Positions 1 to 11,706 of a stretch of 64,000 nucleotides of DNA are shown here, piece by piece. How positions within the stretch are numbered: position 1 is the stretch's first letter; every line of letters begins with the position of its first letter. Both the position numbers and the translations under genes were made by a program. Source of the DNA: Corythucha ciliata (taxonomy: Eukaryota > Arthropoda > Insecta > Hemiptera > Tingidae); contig CM075937.1 in assembly GCA_038030265.1 (NCBI GenBank), forward strand, positions 12,524,001 through 12,588,000, written 5' to 3'. Under the pieces are notes generated by a model that was not told the origin of the DNA, searched no databases, and saw only the letters and a list, made by a program, of their open reading frames with translations.

Positions 1-1909
1 TCCCTGGTTTTCCTGCTTTAGGTATCCCTCAAGGTTTCGAACAAACATTTGAAGCTCCGAGCAGGTTACAATGCTCAGGGTGACTTTAAACTTTTCTCAC
101 AGTTTAATTAAATAAAGAAAGTTTTGCTCCTAAAAAAGGATTTATCCCACGAATTTGTAATGAAGTGATCCCCCCACAGTAATCTTGTTCAACCCACCGC
201 AGCAAGAAGCTAATCACCTTCTGATTATATTAGTGAGACACTGATAGCCGCGACATAATTCGTTTAACCATTAACGAATTATACCCGACGTGGAACAGAA
301 GGATCAACTTGGTGGTGTTTGTGCCCCCTAGAAAAAGTGACCCCCCCCCCATACATTCCTCGTCAATGTCTTCATCAACCGAGAGGACAAAAAAAAATGA
401 CGTTTTTTCATTAACGCTTTTCATCGCTCCGAAGTACTTGCCAAAAGTTTACCCGCTCTCCAACTCGTCTTTACACTCCCCCCTCCACGCCCTTACCGGC
501 ATTTCTGTTCATCCGGTTGAAAATCTCTTCGAATCTCAGGAGAGGAATTCTGATGCAATAAATACATTATACCCGTGGTCAGAAGTTAGGAGGTATTTGA
601 AGGGGGGGGGGCGAAAGGAGAAAGTAATTACGAGAGTGGTCACCCCCTAATTTAACGAATGAAGATCTAAATTTGGCAAAAGGCCTGTAACTAGTGGATA
701 TTGAACGAAAGAATTTCTCTTTTTCTTTCTTTTTTTTACCTCCCACCCGGAAAATCTTCACTAATTTCTTTTCCATTTACTGCTAATCAATTAAATCCCT
801 TCAATCAACAACTAGGGTCGCTTTCGAGATTGAAAAACAGTCGTAAAACATCGGGTAGAACTGTTTTAAAACTTGCTGTAGTATTTTTTAATTAACCAGT
901 TCTCTGTGCCATGAGGCCACTTTTCCGCAACTTCACTACTAACTGCAAGAGGTTTATTTATTACTATAAACATTAAAGAAGGTAGGTACGAAAAATAAAT
1001 AAATATTTGGTGTTAGTTTTGTGAAACCCACTAGCTTAAAACTAAACCGTGCCCCAGCCAGTAAATTTCGACACGATCACCCTATATCACTCACTCGCTC
1101 CCTCTAGATTGCTTTTACTACACACACACACACACCCACACCCGCCTGTAGCCTGTAGGCCAACGAAAATAAAATACGTCTCTCAAGTTGCTCAGGGGCG
1201 TTTTCTCTATTAGTTTATCCGGTTTTATCTGCTCAAAGGAAAACAATCACCGAAGCGAATTCGAAATAGCGAAGCTATTTTTCCTCGAGACTTCACGCCG
1301 CTTCACAACACTGAAACACTGATCCCCCTCCGCCCATCACTACTGGTCGTTTTTACCTTTACCGCTTAGCTAACTCAATTTGGTGCATTCCTCCTCCTCT
1401 CGTCGTTATTTTATTTTCTTTCCTTTATTCCGCCGCCTTTGTAGTGAAGGAAAAAGCCGATTGTAACACCTGATGGCCGATGAAAAGTCGATAATGCGGT
1501 AAATTACCGCACGGGCTCAAAAATTAATTTGGACGGGAAATCTGTCTTGTCAGTTTGAATTTATCAACACTTTAAAATCAAAAATCGGTTTGGCTCACTT
1601 AATAATTTGCGAATGCTGCCCTTGGTTCCTTGCACCCTGTACGACTTGTAGGGCTCTTGAGTGGCTTTTGAAGGAATCAACAGGGAGGTAACTAAAGCTC
1701 TAGAAACGGACGTTCTGATGGCAATTATCCCACGACTGAAGCACACTGGCCATTGCCCCCCCCCCCACTTTTACGGGCATCCCTGATTGAAACCGTCGGT
1801 ATTTCAAACTTCAAGGGTCAAACACGGAAAAAACGTTTATTCGGAGCCAAATCAGCTTTCTTAAGTGAATTATTCACACGGTGTGAGCCACATACGATTA
1901 TCAGATCGA
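1..1909. other. no recognised gene
   Basis: No open frame here resembles a family I know. The longest (309-650, plus, 113 residues) is low-complexity and has no motif. A short CA microsatellite lies near 1120-1140 and several C or G runs of 8-13 bases are present. This may be intergenic DNA or decayed repeat. Confidence 0.5.
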
Positions 1910-2194
1910 TTCGAAATCTACCGACGTTTACGACATTTCTCCGTGGCTTTTGAAGAGCTCTGTTCCTCACATGATGCCTGCACTCACGCATTTGGCCAAC
2001 ACAAACATGCCTGACGAATGGTGTTTTCCCTACCTGTTTTAAAAGTAGTAAAGTCGTGCCAATCTATAAAAATAAGGGTGACTTGAATGACCCCAAACAA
2101 CTGCAGGCCTACATCAATTTGCGTGACATTTTCAAAAATACTCGAAAAGGCTGTCCATAAACAGCTTTAGACTTTTCTTGAGGAAAAAGGTGTA

Positions 2195-3208
2195 ACGACT
2201 CTCTTTTGTTGAGGAGGGTGTCGTTGTATCCCCCCGTTTGATGGTTCCCGAACGAATGTTTTATGCTCTTCTGTTGTAGTTGAGGTAAAGGTTGGAGAGA
2301 GAGAGAGAGAGAGAGAATAAAAAGATTGATTTATAGAACCATTTGTATTTTGACAACCAATGGAAAATGATATTTTGAACAACGCAAGTCTTAAATAATG
2401 AAAAGACGAGTACTTGAACCCGCAATTACTCAAGGTCAAGCCGGTTTACGCTTCGGGCGAGCGTGAATTACCTCGAGGGAAAATCACAGGGCCGGTTAGA
2501 GGGATCACACAAGGCACACAAGCAATTTAAGAGGTAAGACGTTAGAGGGACTCACCTCCTTAGTTTGGGGTCGGACGACAGTGATAGATCTCGGAGACGA
2601 ATGTGGACAGGCCTCCTTCCCCTCTTCCCTCGGCCGAGACGACGTTATTCGAAGTGTGCTCCAACATTCGGATGTCTCCACGTAGGTGTCTGAGCGAATA
2701 ATCGGCTGGACGACTCAAGTGAGTTGGCAACTTGGACGACTCAGTGAGTTGACAGCTTAACGTTTGGAGTCTTGACGACTCAATGACTCGTTGTGTTTAA
2801 CGACTCAAAGGCTTACTGCTTGACGACTGCAAGGTTCACTGCTTGACAACTCAACGATTCACTGCTGCACGACTCACTCTACAACTCGATGTGTTTACGA
2901 CTCAACAACTCACTGTTCAACGACTCACTGTTGACGACTCACCTTGATCGGTCACTTGCTCTTTCGGCTAGAGCTGGATCCGAACTCTCTGACTTTCTCA
3001 CTGCTCGCCTTTCTCATACCTTAGGGGCTTTGCCCCTCCATCCCCAGCAAGCGTACGGCGCATGCGTCAACCACAGCATCATGCTTTCCTCATCGCTCAC
3101 TCTATCTATTATCATGTTTCTCGAAATTGACCCTGTTTCTTCTTTTTACCCACTACTTTATTGAACTTGCGTTGTTTCTTTTATCAAAGTGATTATACGG
3201 CACTTATA
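2195..3208. mobile_element. unclassified 1-kb insertion in the RT remnant
   Basis: The RT reading stops near 2190 and resumes near 3212, and the four bases TGTA occur at both junctions (2191-2194 and 3209-3212). The insert holds a GA microsatellite (about 2295-2316) and an ACGACTCA-rich repeat. It has no coding motif. It may be a solo LTR or a DNA element; the left edge TGTAACGAC is LTR-like but no matching CA end is clear. Confidence 0.45.
2700..2950. repeat. degenerate minisatellite, TTGACGACTCA-based
   Basis: The words GACGACTCA and ACTCACTG recur about every 15-25 bases with irregular spacing, for example near 2713, 2737, 2773, 2800, 2867, 2897 and 2918. It lies inside the 1-kb insertion and is not coding. 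Confidence 0.7.
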
Positions 3209-3689
3209 TGTAGCCATTCGAAGCAGTTTGGCTTTAGGCCAGGGGAAAGTGCTCCGCAGGCTATTATGTCCTTGGTGGCTCGCGTGTATGAAAATAAGGA
3301 AAAAGGAACTAAAGGAAGGCGGTGCCTTTGAAAATAAGGAATATGCAATGGCTACGTTTTGCGATCTCTCTCGAGCCTTTGACTGTGGCCCGCATGAGAA
3401 ACTTCAGCAGAAGCTGGCTCGCAAAGTGTTCGCCATGGAGTTCCCCAGGGGGCGATCCTTGGACCACTTCTGTTCCTTGTTCTGATCAATGATCTACCAT
3501 TCTGGATTACCACTAAGATCATACTTTTCGCTGATGATACTACGATTACCATCAGTGACGGTGATCTATACTCACTTGTAATGTGAATGAGCTCCGAGCT
3601 TAAGTTGACTGTATCATGGCTGCTACGAAACGATCTATGGCCTAATTCGAATAAAACTAAGCAAATGGGTTCCACTTCCTGTTTATCAT

Positions 3690-3935
3690 TTATTTGTTCT
3701 TGATTCACGGTTCCGGAAGCCTTGCCTTTGCTTTTTGAAGGGGTATGGCTTTTAGCTAATTATTTATTGTTTTATGTTTATAATGGTAAGTTTGAGCGGG
3801 GTTTTGTTTGTGATTTGTTTTATCAACTGACAGGTTTGTGAGGTAAAGTGTTCTTTCTTATAAGGTTGAAGATGGCTGGCAGCAGCTGAAACCGGTCCCG
3901 TAATAAAGTGATCTTTACGCGACGTGAACGTCTCT

Positions 3936-3966
<31 letters not shown>
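3690..3966. mobile_element. short element with GAAGATG...GAAACCGGTC core and poly(T)
   Basis: This segment separates the RT core from the RT C-terminal domain. It carries TTGAAGATG (about 3866), a potential stem-loop and GAAACCGGTC (3888-3897), and ends in a run of about 29 T (3938-3966). The core resembles those in the foldbacks at 4.9 and 28 kb. The exact left edge was not found. Confidence 0.5.
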
Positions 3967-4631
3967 CTGTATGAAACCGTCGTCGCACCTCCGGCCTACG
4001 AACTCTTGGTCAGCATGCTAAGCAGTTAATTTTTGGCCTTCGTGAGTTGACGCCGGCGGAGCCCGTTAAGTTTTCGGAGTGTGGATCGATTCGAAATTGA
4101 ACTGGTCTGTCCACATCGATCACTTGTGGAGACTAAGTCGAGCGCTGTTTGCCGTGAAAAGACTAAGGCATTTCAAGGAGTATTTCACTGTCACTTGAGC
4201 TACGGCATTGTCGTTTGGGTTGGGTCTTCAATGGCAAAGATATTTGTCCTCCAAAAAAAGGCAGTTAGAGACATTGCTAACGCGGAATCGTCGGCGCATT
4301 GCAGGGGGCTTTTCAGGAGTCTTCGAATTCTGAACCTACCGTCAATTTACGTCTTGGAGTGCCTTTGCTGCGCTCGATCTGCCTTTGAAGGACGTGCTAC
4401 TGTGGGGGAAGCGACGGGATTACATCTGCGAGACGCTGAGGATATCAGGACTCCTTATTATAGGCTGAGTAAGACCAGGTCAAGTTTTTTGGGGCCCTCA
4501 TTCGAGCTTTTTAATAAATTACCACCATTCGTGCGCAAGTTGTATGCGAGGAGCCTCAGCAGAGCTATACGAACAGTGTTACTGTGCGTCTAACAATATA
4601 ACTTAGATCTCTAAGGTCTAACAATATTGAC

Positions 4632-5293
4632 ATCTTTCATAAATACACCAGCGCTCATGTGACGACTAAATGAAACTACCTCCTGGGGTATCCTTCAATT
4701 TTCACTTGGATGCTTTCAATACCACAATAAACAAAACAAGGCAAGTGACACTGGTCAGATGTTACCCCTGATTGTTAGTTCATATTAGCTCGGCAAGAGC
4801 GCTGCTGTATTTATGAAAGATATCATTAACTTAAACAAATTAGATAAGTAGCCGTAGTTGCCTACGTTGTCAGTCATACCTTGTTGAGGTGTATCCAAGA
4901 CAGACCGGTTTCGCCTGTTCGGCATCTTCAGTGTTTGAACACACAACAAGACGTTCAAACACTGAAGATGCCGAACAGGCGAAACCGGTCTGTCTTGGAC
5001 ACACCTCAACAAGGTATGACCAACGATATATAAACCTGAATTGCTCACAGAGGACTGGAGGGGCGTGGAGGGGGCAGGTCGTCCCCTGGTAAACACTCAC
5101 CCTGTCACTCTCCTTGTGTAGTTATGGCAATATGGCACTTATTTTGAAACTCCACCCCTCTCATCCACTATGGGAGCTTATTTGATGGCTATTATCAGCT
5201 GGTCTTTATCAGCAGTGATGAGCAATCCAGTTCTTTTATATATCGTTGGGTATGACTGACAACGTAGGCAACTACGGCTACTTATCTAATTTG
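4632..5293. mobile_element. compound foldback element with three nested inverted repeats
   Basis: Four arm pairs can be read. (1) 4632-4655 against 4798-4821, 23 of 24 complementary. (2) 4836-4878 against 5251-5293, perfect over 43 bases. (3) 4873-4940 against 4953-5020, 67 of 68, with a 12-base loop. (4) About 5020-5048 against 5213-5249, imperfect. The inner arm contains CTGAAGATG, CC-GAACA-GG and GAAACCGGTC (4962-4990 on plus, mirrored on minus). There is no coding capacity. A related 35-base stretch lies at 34882-34916. Class uncertain; Penelope-like or retrozyme-like debris is one possibility. Confidence 0.75.
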
Positions 5294-5432
5294 TATTATT
5301 GTACGCCTTGTATATATAACGATGTTACTAATCATTAACTTATTGTTATTTCAGTGACGACCAATGAACCTTTGTTGTACCTACTGGCAATATATTTATT
5401 ATTACTATTATTATTAGATGGGGGACGGGGTG

Positions 5433-5808
5433 GACCTTCGCTATGGTTTGACTATTGCTGTTGTTGCTCCTTGGCTGTGGTTTGACCTTTGCTGTGGTTG
5501 GACCTTTGCTGTGGTTGGACCATTGCTTTGGTTGGCCCCTTTGGCTTTGGTTAGACCTTTGCTGTGGTTGGGAAATTGCTGTGGTTGGACAATCGCTGTG
5601 GTTGGTCCCTTGGTGGTGTCTTGTGGTTGGTTGGCTGTGGCTGTGGTTAAATCACTGCTAAGGTTGGACCTTTGCTGTGGTTGGACCTTTGCTGTGGTTG
5701 GACCTTCACTGTGGTTGGACTTTCACTGTGGTTGGACTTTCACTGTGGTTGGACTTTCACTGTGGTTGGACTTTCACTGTGGTTGGACTTTCACTGTGGT
5801 GGGAACTT
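5433..5808 (+). repeat. 17-bp minisatellite, unit TTTGCTGTGGTTGGACC
   Basis: About twenty units, some perfect. The last third has drifted to a variant with TTTCACTGTGG. As 17 is not a multiple of three, every frame yields the same periodic peptide and long ORFs appear by chance; these are not genes. The same unit in reverse orientation occurs at 11.7-12.3 and 60.7 kb. Confidence 0.9.
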
Positions 5809-5939
5809 TGCCAATAGCCGATTGGCCGATTTCTGCACAGAGCCAACAACCGGACTGTTATTTATGGAGTGAATTATTAACGACGCGCGATGAATATCAG
5901 ACTTACGGCGGTACAGCAAGTTTCACGTCCTAATTTCAG

Positions 5940-7040
5940 TGAAATTTGAACTTTGATTTTATTTTTTAATTTAAAATTAAATGAGTTTACATGTTTGGGT
6001 CCTAATTTCAAGAGAAATGTCAAGTTCCTGGCTGAATATACGCGATATAACACAGTTGTGGGCCTTCCGGTCTTGATTCTTGCGAAAATGCAAGTTTCTG
6101 GTCTTTATTCAGCAAAATTGCAAGTTTCGGGTCGCTAAATTTATGAGAAATAACAAGTTTCAGCGCTAATTTTCCGTGAAAATGCCAGTTTGAAATGGTT
6201 TTCTGTGTCCTCGGACCCCCGGACTAGGCAGCGTCGTAGACTAACCAGCGCCATACGTCGTACCCTCAACATTTCAACGTTTTGGTGTCAAGTATGTATA
6301 TGTATGCGAAATTGGATGTTTTCCGTCACTATTTTCGTGAAATTACACGTTTCAGGTCAGCCGTGTAATTGCAACATTTAGAGATTCATACTTGTGCATT
6401 CTCATATTCGGGTCCTAAATTGAACATAATTTCAAGTTTCGTGGCTGAATATCTGCAAGATTCGGGTCTTCAGGTGTTTATTCTGTAGTGTAGGATCGAG
6501 CAGGCTATAGCCGGTTTCAACAAAGCCTAGAGAACCAGACGAATACCCATGAAACTGGAAGATCTACGGCCGAATATACGCGAAAATGCAACTTTTTTGG
6601 TCTTAATTCCTGCAAAAATGTGTGTTTAGGGTCTTAATTTCTGTGAAAATGCAAATTTTAAGAAATGGGCAGTTTCGGGTCTTAGGCCCATTATTTCTGA
6701 ACTTTCCTCGGCAATTCCTTGAAAGGAACCGTTGATGAGAACAATTTTGATCACAATAAAAAACATCTGTTCTAACGAATGTCATGGGTTCGGGCATTAA
6801 TTTATGAGATTTGGTTCATAATTTCTGTGAAATTTGAAGTTTCGGGACCTGTTTTTGAACTCTGAAGTGGCCGCTTTCCCCATGGTCCAGCTAGATAATT
6901 ATATCGGAGCTAAATATATCAGTGAATTCCTGAATGAATATACGTTGAATGGACATTTTCGGGTATTAATTTCAGTGAACTGGCCAGTTTAGGGTCCTAA
7001 TTCAAGCAAAATGGACAGTTTCTGGGCCTTTTTTTGTGGT
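5940..7040 (+). repeat. family D degenerate tandem array
   Basis: A unit of about 30-31 bp containing GTGAAATTGCAAGTTTCGGG and GGTCCTAATTTC recurs with heavy drift from 5940 to 6660 and from 6800 to 7040. GC-rich words (near 6215-6255, 6490-6520 and 7045-7065) interrupt it. Related arrays lie at 24.0-24.6 and 25.4-26.1 kb. Confidence 0.75.
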
Positions 7041-7480
7041 GACGAAACCCAGGCTAATAGCCGGTACTACTAATGCACTGCGGCTTTCGAAGGATAAGAA
7101 AAGGCACTGGCTCTGAACTCGTGGGGGGTTTGTAGCAGTTCTTTTAGTTACCCATACGAATTCAGAGCGGACTCTGAACTCGTATAAAGGGGGATTGTAA
7201 ATACGCGACCGGAATCAGCTATATTTACAAATTGAGCCTTGCTCAGAGAGGCTCAGAAACCATGTTCGCCTCAGATCCGAACACTTACAATTGGGAATGA
7301 ATTGCACTGACAATCTCCCATAACGTCTGGGCGAGTTTGCAAAAATGGCCACACAATTTTCAATTGGACTAATGCTCGTATGTATGAACGTTCCTTGGCA
7401 TTAAGGAATCCTTGAAATTCATTAGAACAGATGGTTTTATTTTGATCAAAACTGTTCTCAACGGTTCCTTGACTCAAGGA
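6711..7480. repeat. inverted repeat pair of about 65-70 bp
   Basis: The arm 6711-6780 (around GGAACCGTTGATGAGAAC) is the reverse complement of 7417-7480 (around TGTTCTCAACGGTTCC) with small indels, at roughly 85% by eye. The 640-bp interior includes family D repeats. It may be the ends of an old foldback or DNA transposon; no TSD was identified. Confidence 0.55.
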
Positions 7481-7489
7481 AGCTTCAAG

Positions 7490-10190
7490 GAGTGTTCATA
7501 AATACGGGTCTAAATTACGCGTGTTGGGGGTTGAATAACTCAAATAATCACAAATTTGAAACAAATTTCGATCAGACGATCACTCTAACGGATGATCCGA
7601 ACTTCCCCGCCGTGCAGCAAGCAAGGCGCAGTGGTGGCTATATAGTCTAGAAATAGTTTGGGCATTGGATAAGTTGAAAGTAGCGTGCCAGCTAGAAGGA
7701 TGTACGTACTTCCATCATAATGGCTGATCGATAGAGTTATCTCCCTTATAACTTGAACTGAAGAGCGCTACAAACAGGGTTGTTAATGTCTTATCGGCTA
7801 TAAACTACTTTCGGCTTGATGACTTTGTTTGAAGAGGTATAAATAAGGGGCTGGCTATAAATTGACGTTCGCTTCCCCGATGGCTTTAAAAGAAACTCGA
7901 CCAAAATAATTAACTTTATTTGAAAAAAAAAACGTGGTTAACCGCTAACCATTAGGGGTTTTAAAGTAATTAACATTCACGAAGCCTATATTAGATTATT
8001 ACCAATTCATCCGGTTGCTACATTATTACATTGTTCACCTAATATACCTATGATGGGGAATGAGAGAAAACAGTAATTTTGGGCTGTCATTGGCTGTAGT
8101 AGACGGAAGGGACATTCATTTTCATCCAATTTCACCCCATTCATCAAAATAGTTGTGCCCTCAAAACGAACTCTCGCCCTACTCGAACCTTCGAAGCCCT
8201 GGAGATTTGAATTTCATGTCGTATCTCGTATACACCCCCCCCCCTGGAATTCGAATCGTTTCACGGAAGAGCATAATGACTTTTTATTTCCAAGGATGCA
8301 GTTCTTGGAACGGTGAAAGCAGGTGACCGAAGTGAGATAAAGCGATCATGCGCAAGAAAGTCGAGTCGATAACCGACTCTCTCGCACATTATTTTATATT
8401 CATACATCGCCGAGGCTCGTTACCTGCTTAGGTGACTTCGTTTTAAAACAGAAACAACGCTGGCGGAAAATTAAAACGTACGAAAAAAGTAGAAACTCAC
8501 AGATTCAACTCAAGACATCTGAGGGATAAATAATGAAAACTAACGTTTATTATTCGTGTTAACACAGCTTGTTTTTGATTAATAAGGACATAATTATTAT
8601 CCTTAGTTCAAGGTTGAAACTATAATTTCAATACAGGTGATTCAGAAATTTCTCTTCCCACCCATCATAATAATGCCTGGACGGATCAATACGTTATCCC
8701 TGAGTGATCGCAGTTATGGGTGTCTAATCAATCAAAACAAGAGGTTGGCTGTCACGAGACATTAACTCAATGACTCCCCCTCTCACTCCATGCATTGATC
8801 AGAAAAACAAAATAGGCAGCATGCCATTCTTCCCCTGTTCCTTAATAAATGTACCTGTTGATTTGCTCCAACAGGTTTTTCACCGTGAGAGTTTCCGTCC
8901 TATCCATTTTTATAGATTACTATTATTTTTATTAGTACTTTTCCCATTGTTGTTACCGCTGGAAAAGTTAAATTGCTTAAAAATTGAATCGTTAAATGTC
9001 TAGTCGGTGTCGGTCTCCTTTTTCGTTCAAGCTCTTGGAGAGTTGAAAAGCACATACACGTTTCCAAATTACTCATCCGCACCGTGAGGGTGGCTGGTTC
9101 TTGTGTGTTGCGTGAAGTGGAGGTGCGTGGTGGTGGTGTTGCGGGCGGGGAGGGTGCAACAAGTGTAACTGAGGGAATAAGGGACCCGCCGGCTTCCTCT
9201 ATTCTATTCCTTGGGACACCTTAATTGCAGCTATAACTTCTGTCGTGGGGGTCTCGCTCCATATACTCTACATATACACACACACGCATACTCCCCTACG
9301 AGCCCCGTACCCGCCCCCCCCTCACACACATACAGAGGTTGAGAGAGAAAGCTAAAACGCACATCAAAAGGATATATTTAAGGGGATGCTGCGAGTCGGC
9401 ATGATTGGTGTAAAGGGGTAAGTGTGAAGGGGGTCTGTGTCCGGGGAATCCTTTTAGAAGCCACTTTCTCTCCAGGCAAAATTAGTCGGGTAAATGCTAC
9501 GAGTGGAAAGGGTGAAAAGGGACTTTTCTGTTGGCGGCTAGAATGGGGGTGGGGAGGAGAGCCTTGTTACCTTTTGTAAATGTTAAAGGTAACAGAATTC
9601 GAGAAACCAACATCTTCCAAGAAAAATATATTTTTAAATACACAAACACACACACACTTACATAAATTATCCCCTCAGAGGCACAGCTTGTATGTGTGGA
9701 GCTTGTGGTGTATGTGGGGGGGGGGGGTTCAGATTCTTCAGATACCGTGCGCCACCGAGGACCTTCTGTGGCGTCAATTAATACTTATTTTATTTTGACT
9801 TATTATTTCTCAATAATAAGTCTTTGTAATCGTATCGCAAAAAAAATTTGTTGACCCCCCCTCAAAATTTGTAGTTTTACGTTTCAAAGTGCGTAGAATC
9901 CAAATCTGCAATAAAAAAAAAATGTCCGTCCGCCGTCCGGGCCATATCTTGCCCTAGGATTGCTCGAAAAAACTCGTTCTTTCGCACATAGACTCCATTT
10001 GGGGTCTAGTTGGTCCTAACATCTGATCAGTTTGATCAAATAACTCCCTGGGGTTTTATGGGCCAAAAGCGGGTCCAAAATGGGGATTTTCAAAGGATTT
10101 GGGATCAAAGGGGTGTGGGGTGTCAATTTTCATGTAATTTCAAGCCGGATTTGACTACATCGATGAATAATAAACCCACAGTCGAAATAA
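7490..10190. other. no recognised gene; microsatellites
   Basis: No ORF here has a family motif. CA-rich microsatellites occur at about 9275-9330 and 9645-9660, with scattered G or C homopolymers (8230, 9310 and 9716-9728). I see nothing else. Confidence 0.5.
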
Positions 10191-10335
10191 TAAGGCATTG
10201 TTCGATAATTCGCAGCGTTTTTATTTTGATTTCGCGGCCACATGATCAACACTTTTTGGGAGAAGAAGAAAAAAATATTTGGTTAATAAATATATTGTCT
10301 CAATTTGAACTCACTTGTTCAATTAAACCGATATC

Positions 10336-10353
10336 TGGTGACCCCGACGCACG
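10336..10353 (+). other. LTR retrotransposon primer-binding site
   Basis: TGGTGACCCCGACGC is a tRNA 3'-end complement of the kind found just after the 5' LTR in many animal Ty3/gypsy elements. The LTR would end at about 10335. Its start was not resolved. Confidence 0.65.
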
Positions 10354-10389
10354 AAAACGCAAACTCAGCAACCGCTTTTACAACACAGT

Positions 10390-11120
10390 ATGGTTGCTCA
10401 CGACAATCAACATCAGCAACCTACAGTTAATCGGGTGAGCGAGAAGTTTCCGCCGTTTTGGAAAGAGAAGCCAATTAGAAGCGTGCGTCTCTTATCTTTC
10501 GGAAGGCATTCGTGTTATCAGTTCAGTGTTTTCTCTGTGAGAAGTGGAATAAATTTTAAGTTTTTCTTGCTTTTTCTACGAACAAGGTAATTTTGAAAGC
10601 TGAGGCATATCACGGGAGAATTCCGAGTCCACGGCTGAACTTGGGTCGAACCCTCCGACGAGGGCTCACAGCTCTCCGAGCCTCTCCTTCACTTCAACTA
10701 TCATCTAGAAGTTAAAAATGTGTTAATTTAATTCTACAACTAGCATACAATAAACCATAACAGTATACGATTTCCTTGAAAAAGCGAGAAAAACTTAAAA
10801 TTGATTCCACTTCTCACAGAGAAAACACTGAACTGATAACACGAATGCCTTCCGAAAGATAAGACGCACGCTTCTAATTCTTTGGTTTAGACAAGTCGAC
10901 GCTCAATTTGAACTCGCCGGCGTCACTCAAGAAACGACGAAATTTTCATACATCGTGTCCCAACTTGATGGCCGTTACATCTGCGAAGTCGAAGACATCA
11001 TCTGTACCCCACCCGTGCACAATCCTTACACCGAACTCAAAACCGCCCTCATTCAGCGATTGTCTATCTCCGAGGAACAGCGTGTCCGCCAGTTAATTTC
11101 GGAATTGCGACATTTGGAGC
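10390..11120 (+). pseudogene. Ty3/gypsy gag, split by a MITE and 3'-truncated
   Basis: An ATG 40 bases after the primer-binding site opens a frame with the gag matrix motif FPPFWKEKP (to about 10475). The frame is then interrupted by 10478-10874. The rest of gag resumes at about 10877, with a VDAQFEL-type segment, SQLDGRYICEVEDII (about 10957-11000) and EEQRVRQLI (about 11072). It stops abruptly at about 11120, where family D-like DNA begins. Protease, RT and integrase are absent. The family call comes from the conserved gag block order and the primer-binding site. The same family may have supplied the pol remnant at 35.4-37.2 kb, but linkage is not shown. Confidence 0.8.
10478..10874. mobile_element. 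397-bp MITE with about 92-bp TIRs and TA target site
   Basis: The left end GAAGCGTGCGTC (10478) is matched by its reverse complement ending at 10874, with similarity extending about 92 bases and only a small indel and a few changes. TA dinucleotides flank it at 10476-10477 and 10875-10876, inside a palindromic AATT. It interrupts gag cleanly. No ORF. The flank and long TIR suggest a Tc1/mariner-type derivative, but TIR identity was not checked. Confidence 0.85.
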
Positions 11121-11706
11121 AAAATATCCGCGAAATTGCAAGTTTCGAGGGTTTTTATTTGTGGGCAATGCCTCCGGGCTATAGCCTGCCAAAGAGCCGC
11201 CACCGTCTCCTCCCCCTGCGCTATTTAGGCCACGCACTTTACGCATCTCGCTGCTGAGGAGTACCCGCCAGTGCCAAACTGTCAGCGCTCACACCGGATA
11301 ATAAAAGAGGCGTAAGAGCCGCGCAATCGAAAGTTCTACAAGGTCTAATACTCGCAAAATTGTCGATTTGGTCATGTGGTTTCTTGGTCCTGAAAAACTG
11401 ATATAATTTTGTGATTGACGTAGTTCAGTGCTAGGGACTGTAAATTTGTTTTGTTAGTACATTACATTCACTCAGGTCAACTCAGAGCGGCTCCTTCAGA
11501 CAGTCACGGTGCACCTTACCGGTACCGGTTCCAGTTATTTCGGGTTGGCTTTCTAAAGGAAGCCTCCCAGCGTGGTGGTTATTGAACCTGCGGTGGCAGG
11601 TCTGAATGCGGGTGACATTCCGGCATGCGAACAATCAACCATACGGCCATAATGAGTGCAAGAGGGAGCTGAGGAATCGCTTTGCAGGGGTACAAGTACA
11701 ACCACA
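11121..11706. other. no gene; decayed repeat
   Basis: Starts with family D-like DNA (GCGAAATTGCAAGTTTCG at about 11129) and the GC-rich word GGGCTATAGCC (about 11177). The remainder is unrecognised. Confidence 0.45.

Larger units (their letters stand above)
1912..4593 (+). pseudogene. non-LTR retrotransposon reverse transcriptase, CR1/jockey-like, broken by insertions
   Basis: Remains of the ORF2 RT in several pieces and frames. From 1912 to 2190 is the N-terminal RT block, with a VPIYKNKGD-type motif and a SKILEKAV-type motif. From 3216 to 3640 come QFGFRPGES, the motif A block ATFCDLSRAFD, the GVPQG block (about 3430) and the catalytic FADD (about 3528). From 4070 to 4593 is the C-terminal domain, with a GVWIDSKLNW-type segment and then LSYGIVVW and LQKKAVRDIA. 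Frameshifts, stops and two insertions (2195-3208 and about 3690-3966) disrupt it, so it is dead. The family assignment rests on motif order. No endonuclease or ORF1 is visible upstream, so the copy is 5'-truncated. Confidence 0.85.

Noticed and set aside
5418..5933. A 171-residue ORF rich in CCGWTFAVVGP-like repeats
   Set aside because: It is the translation of a 17-bp minisatellite; all frames give the same periodic peptide because 17 is not divisible by three.
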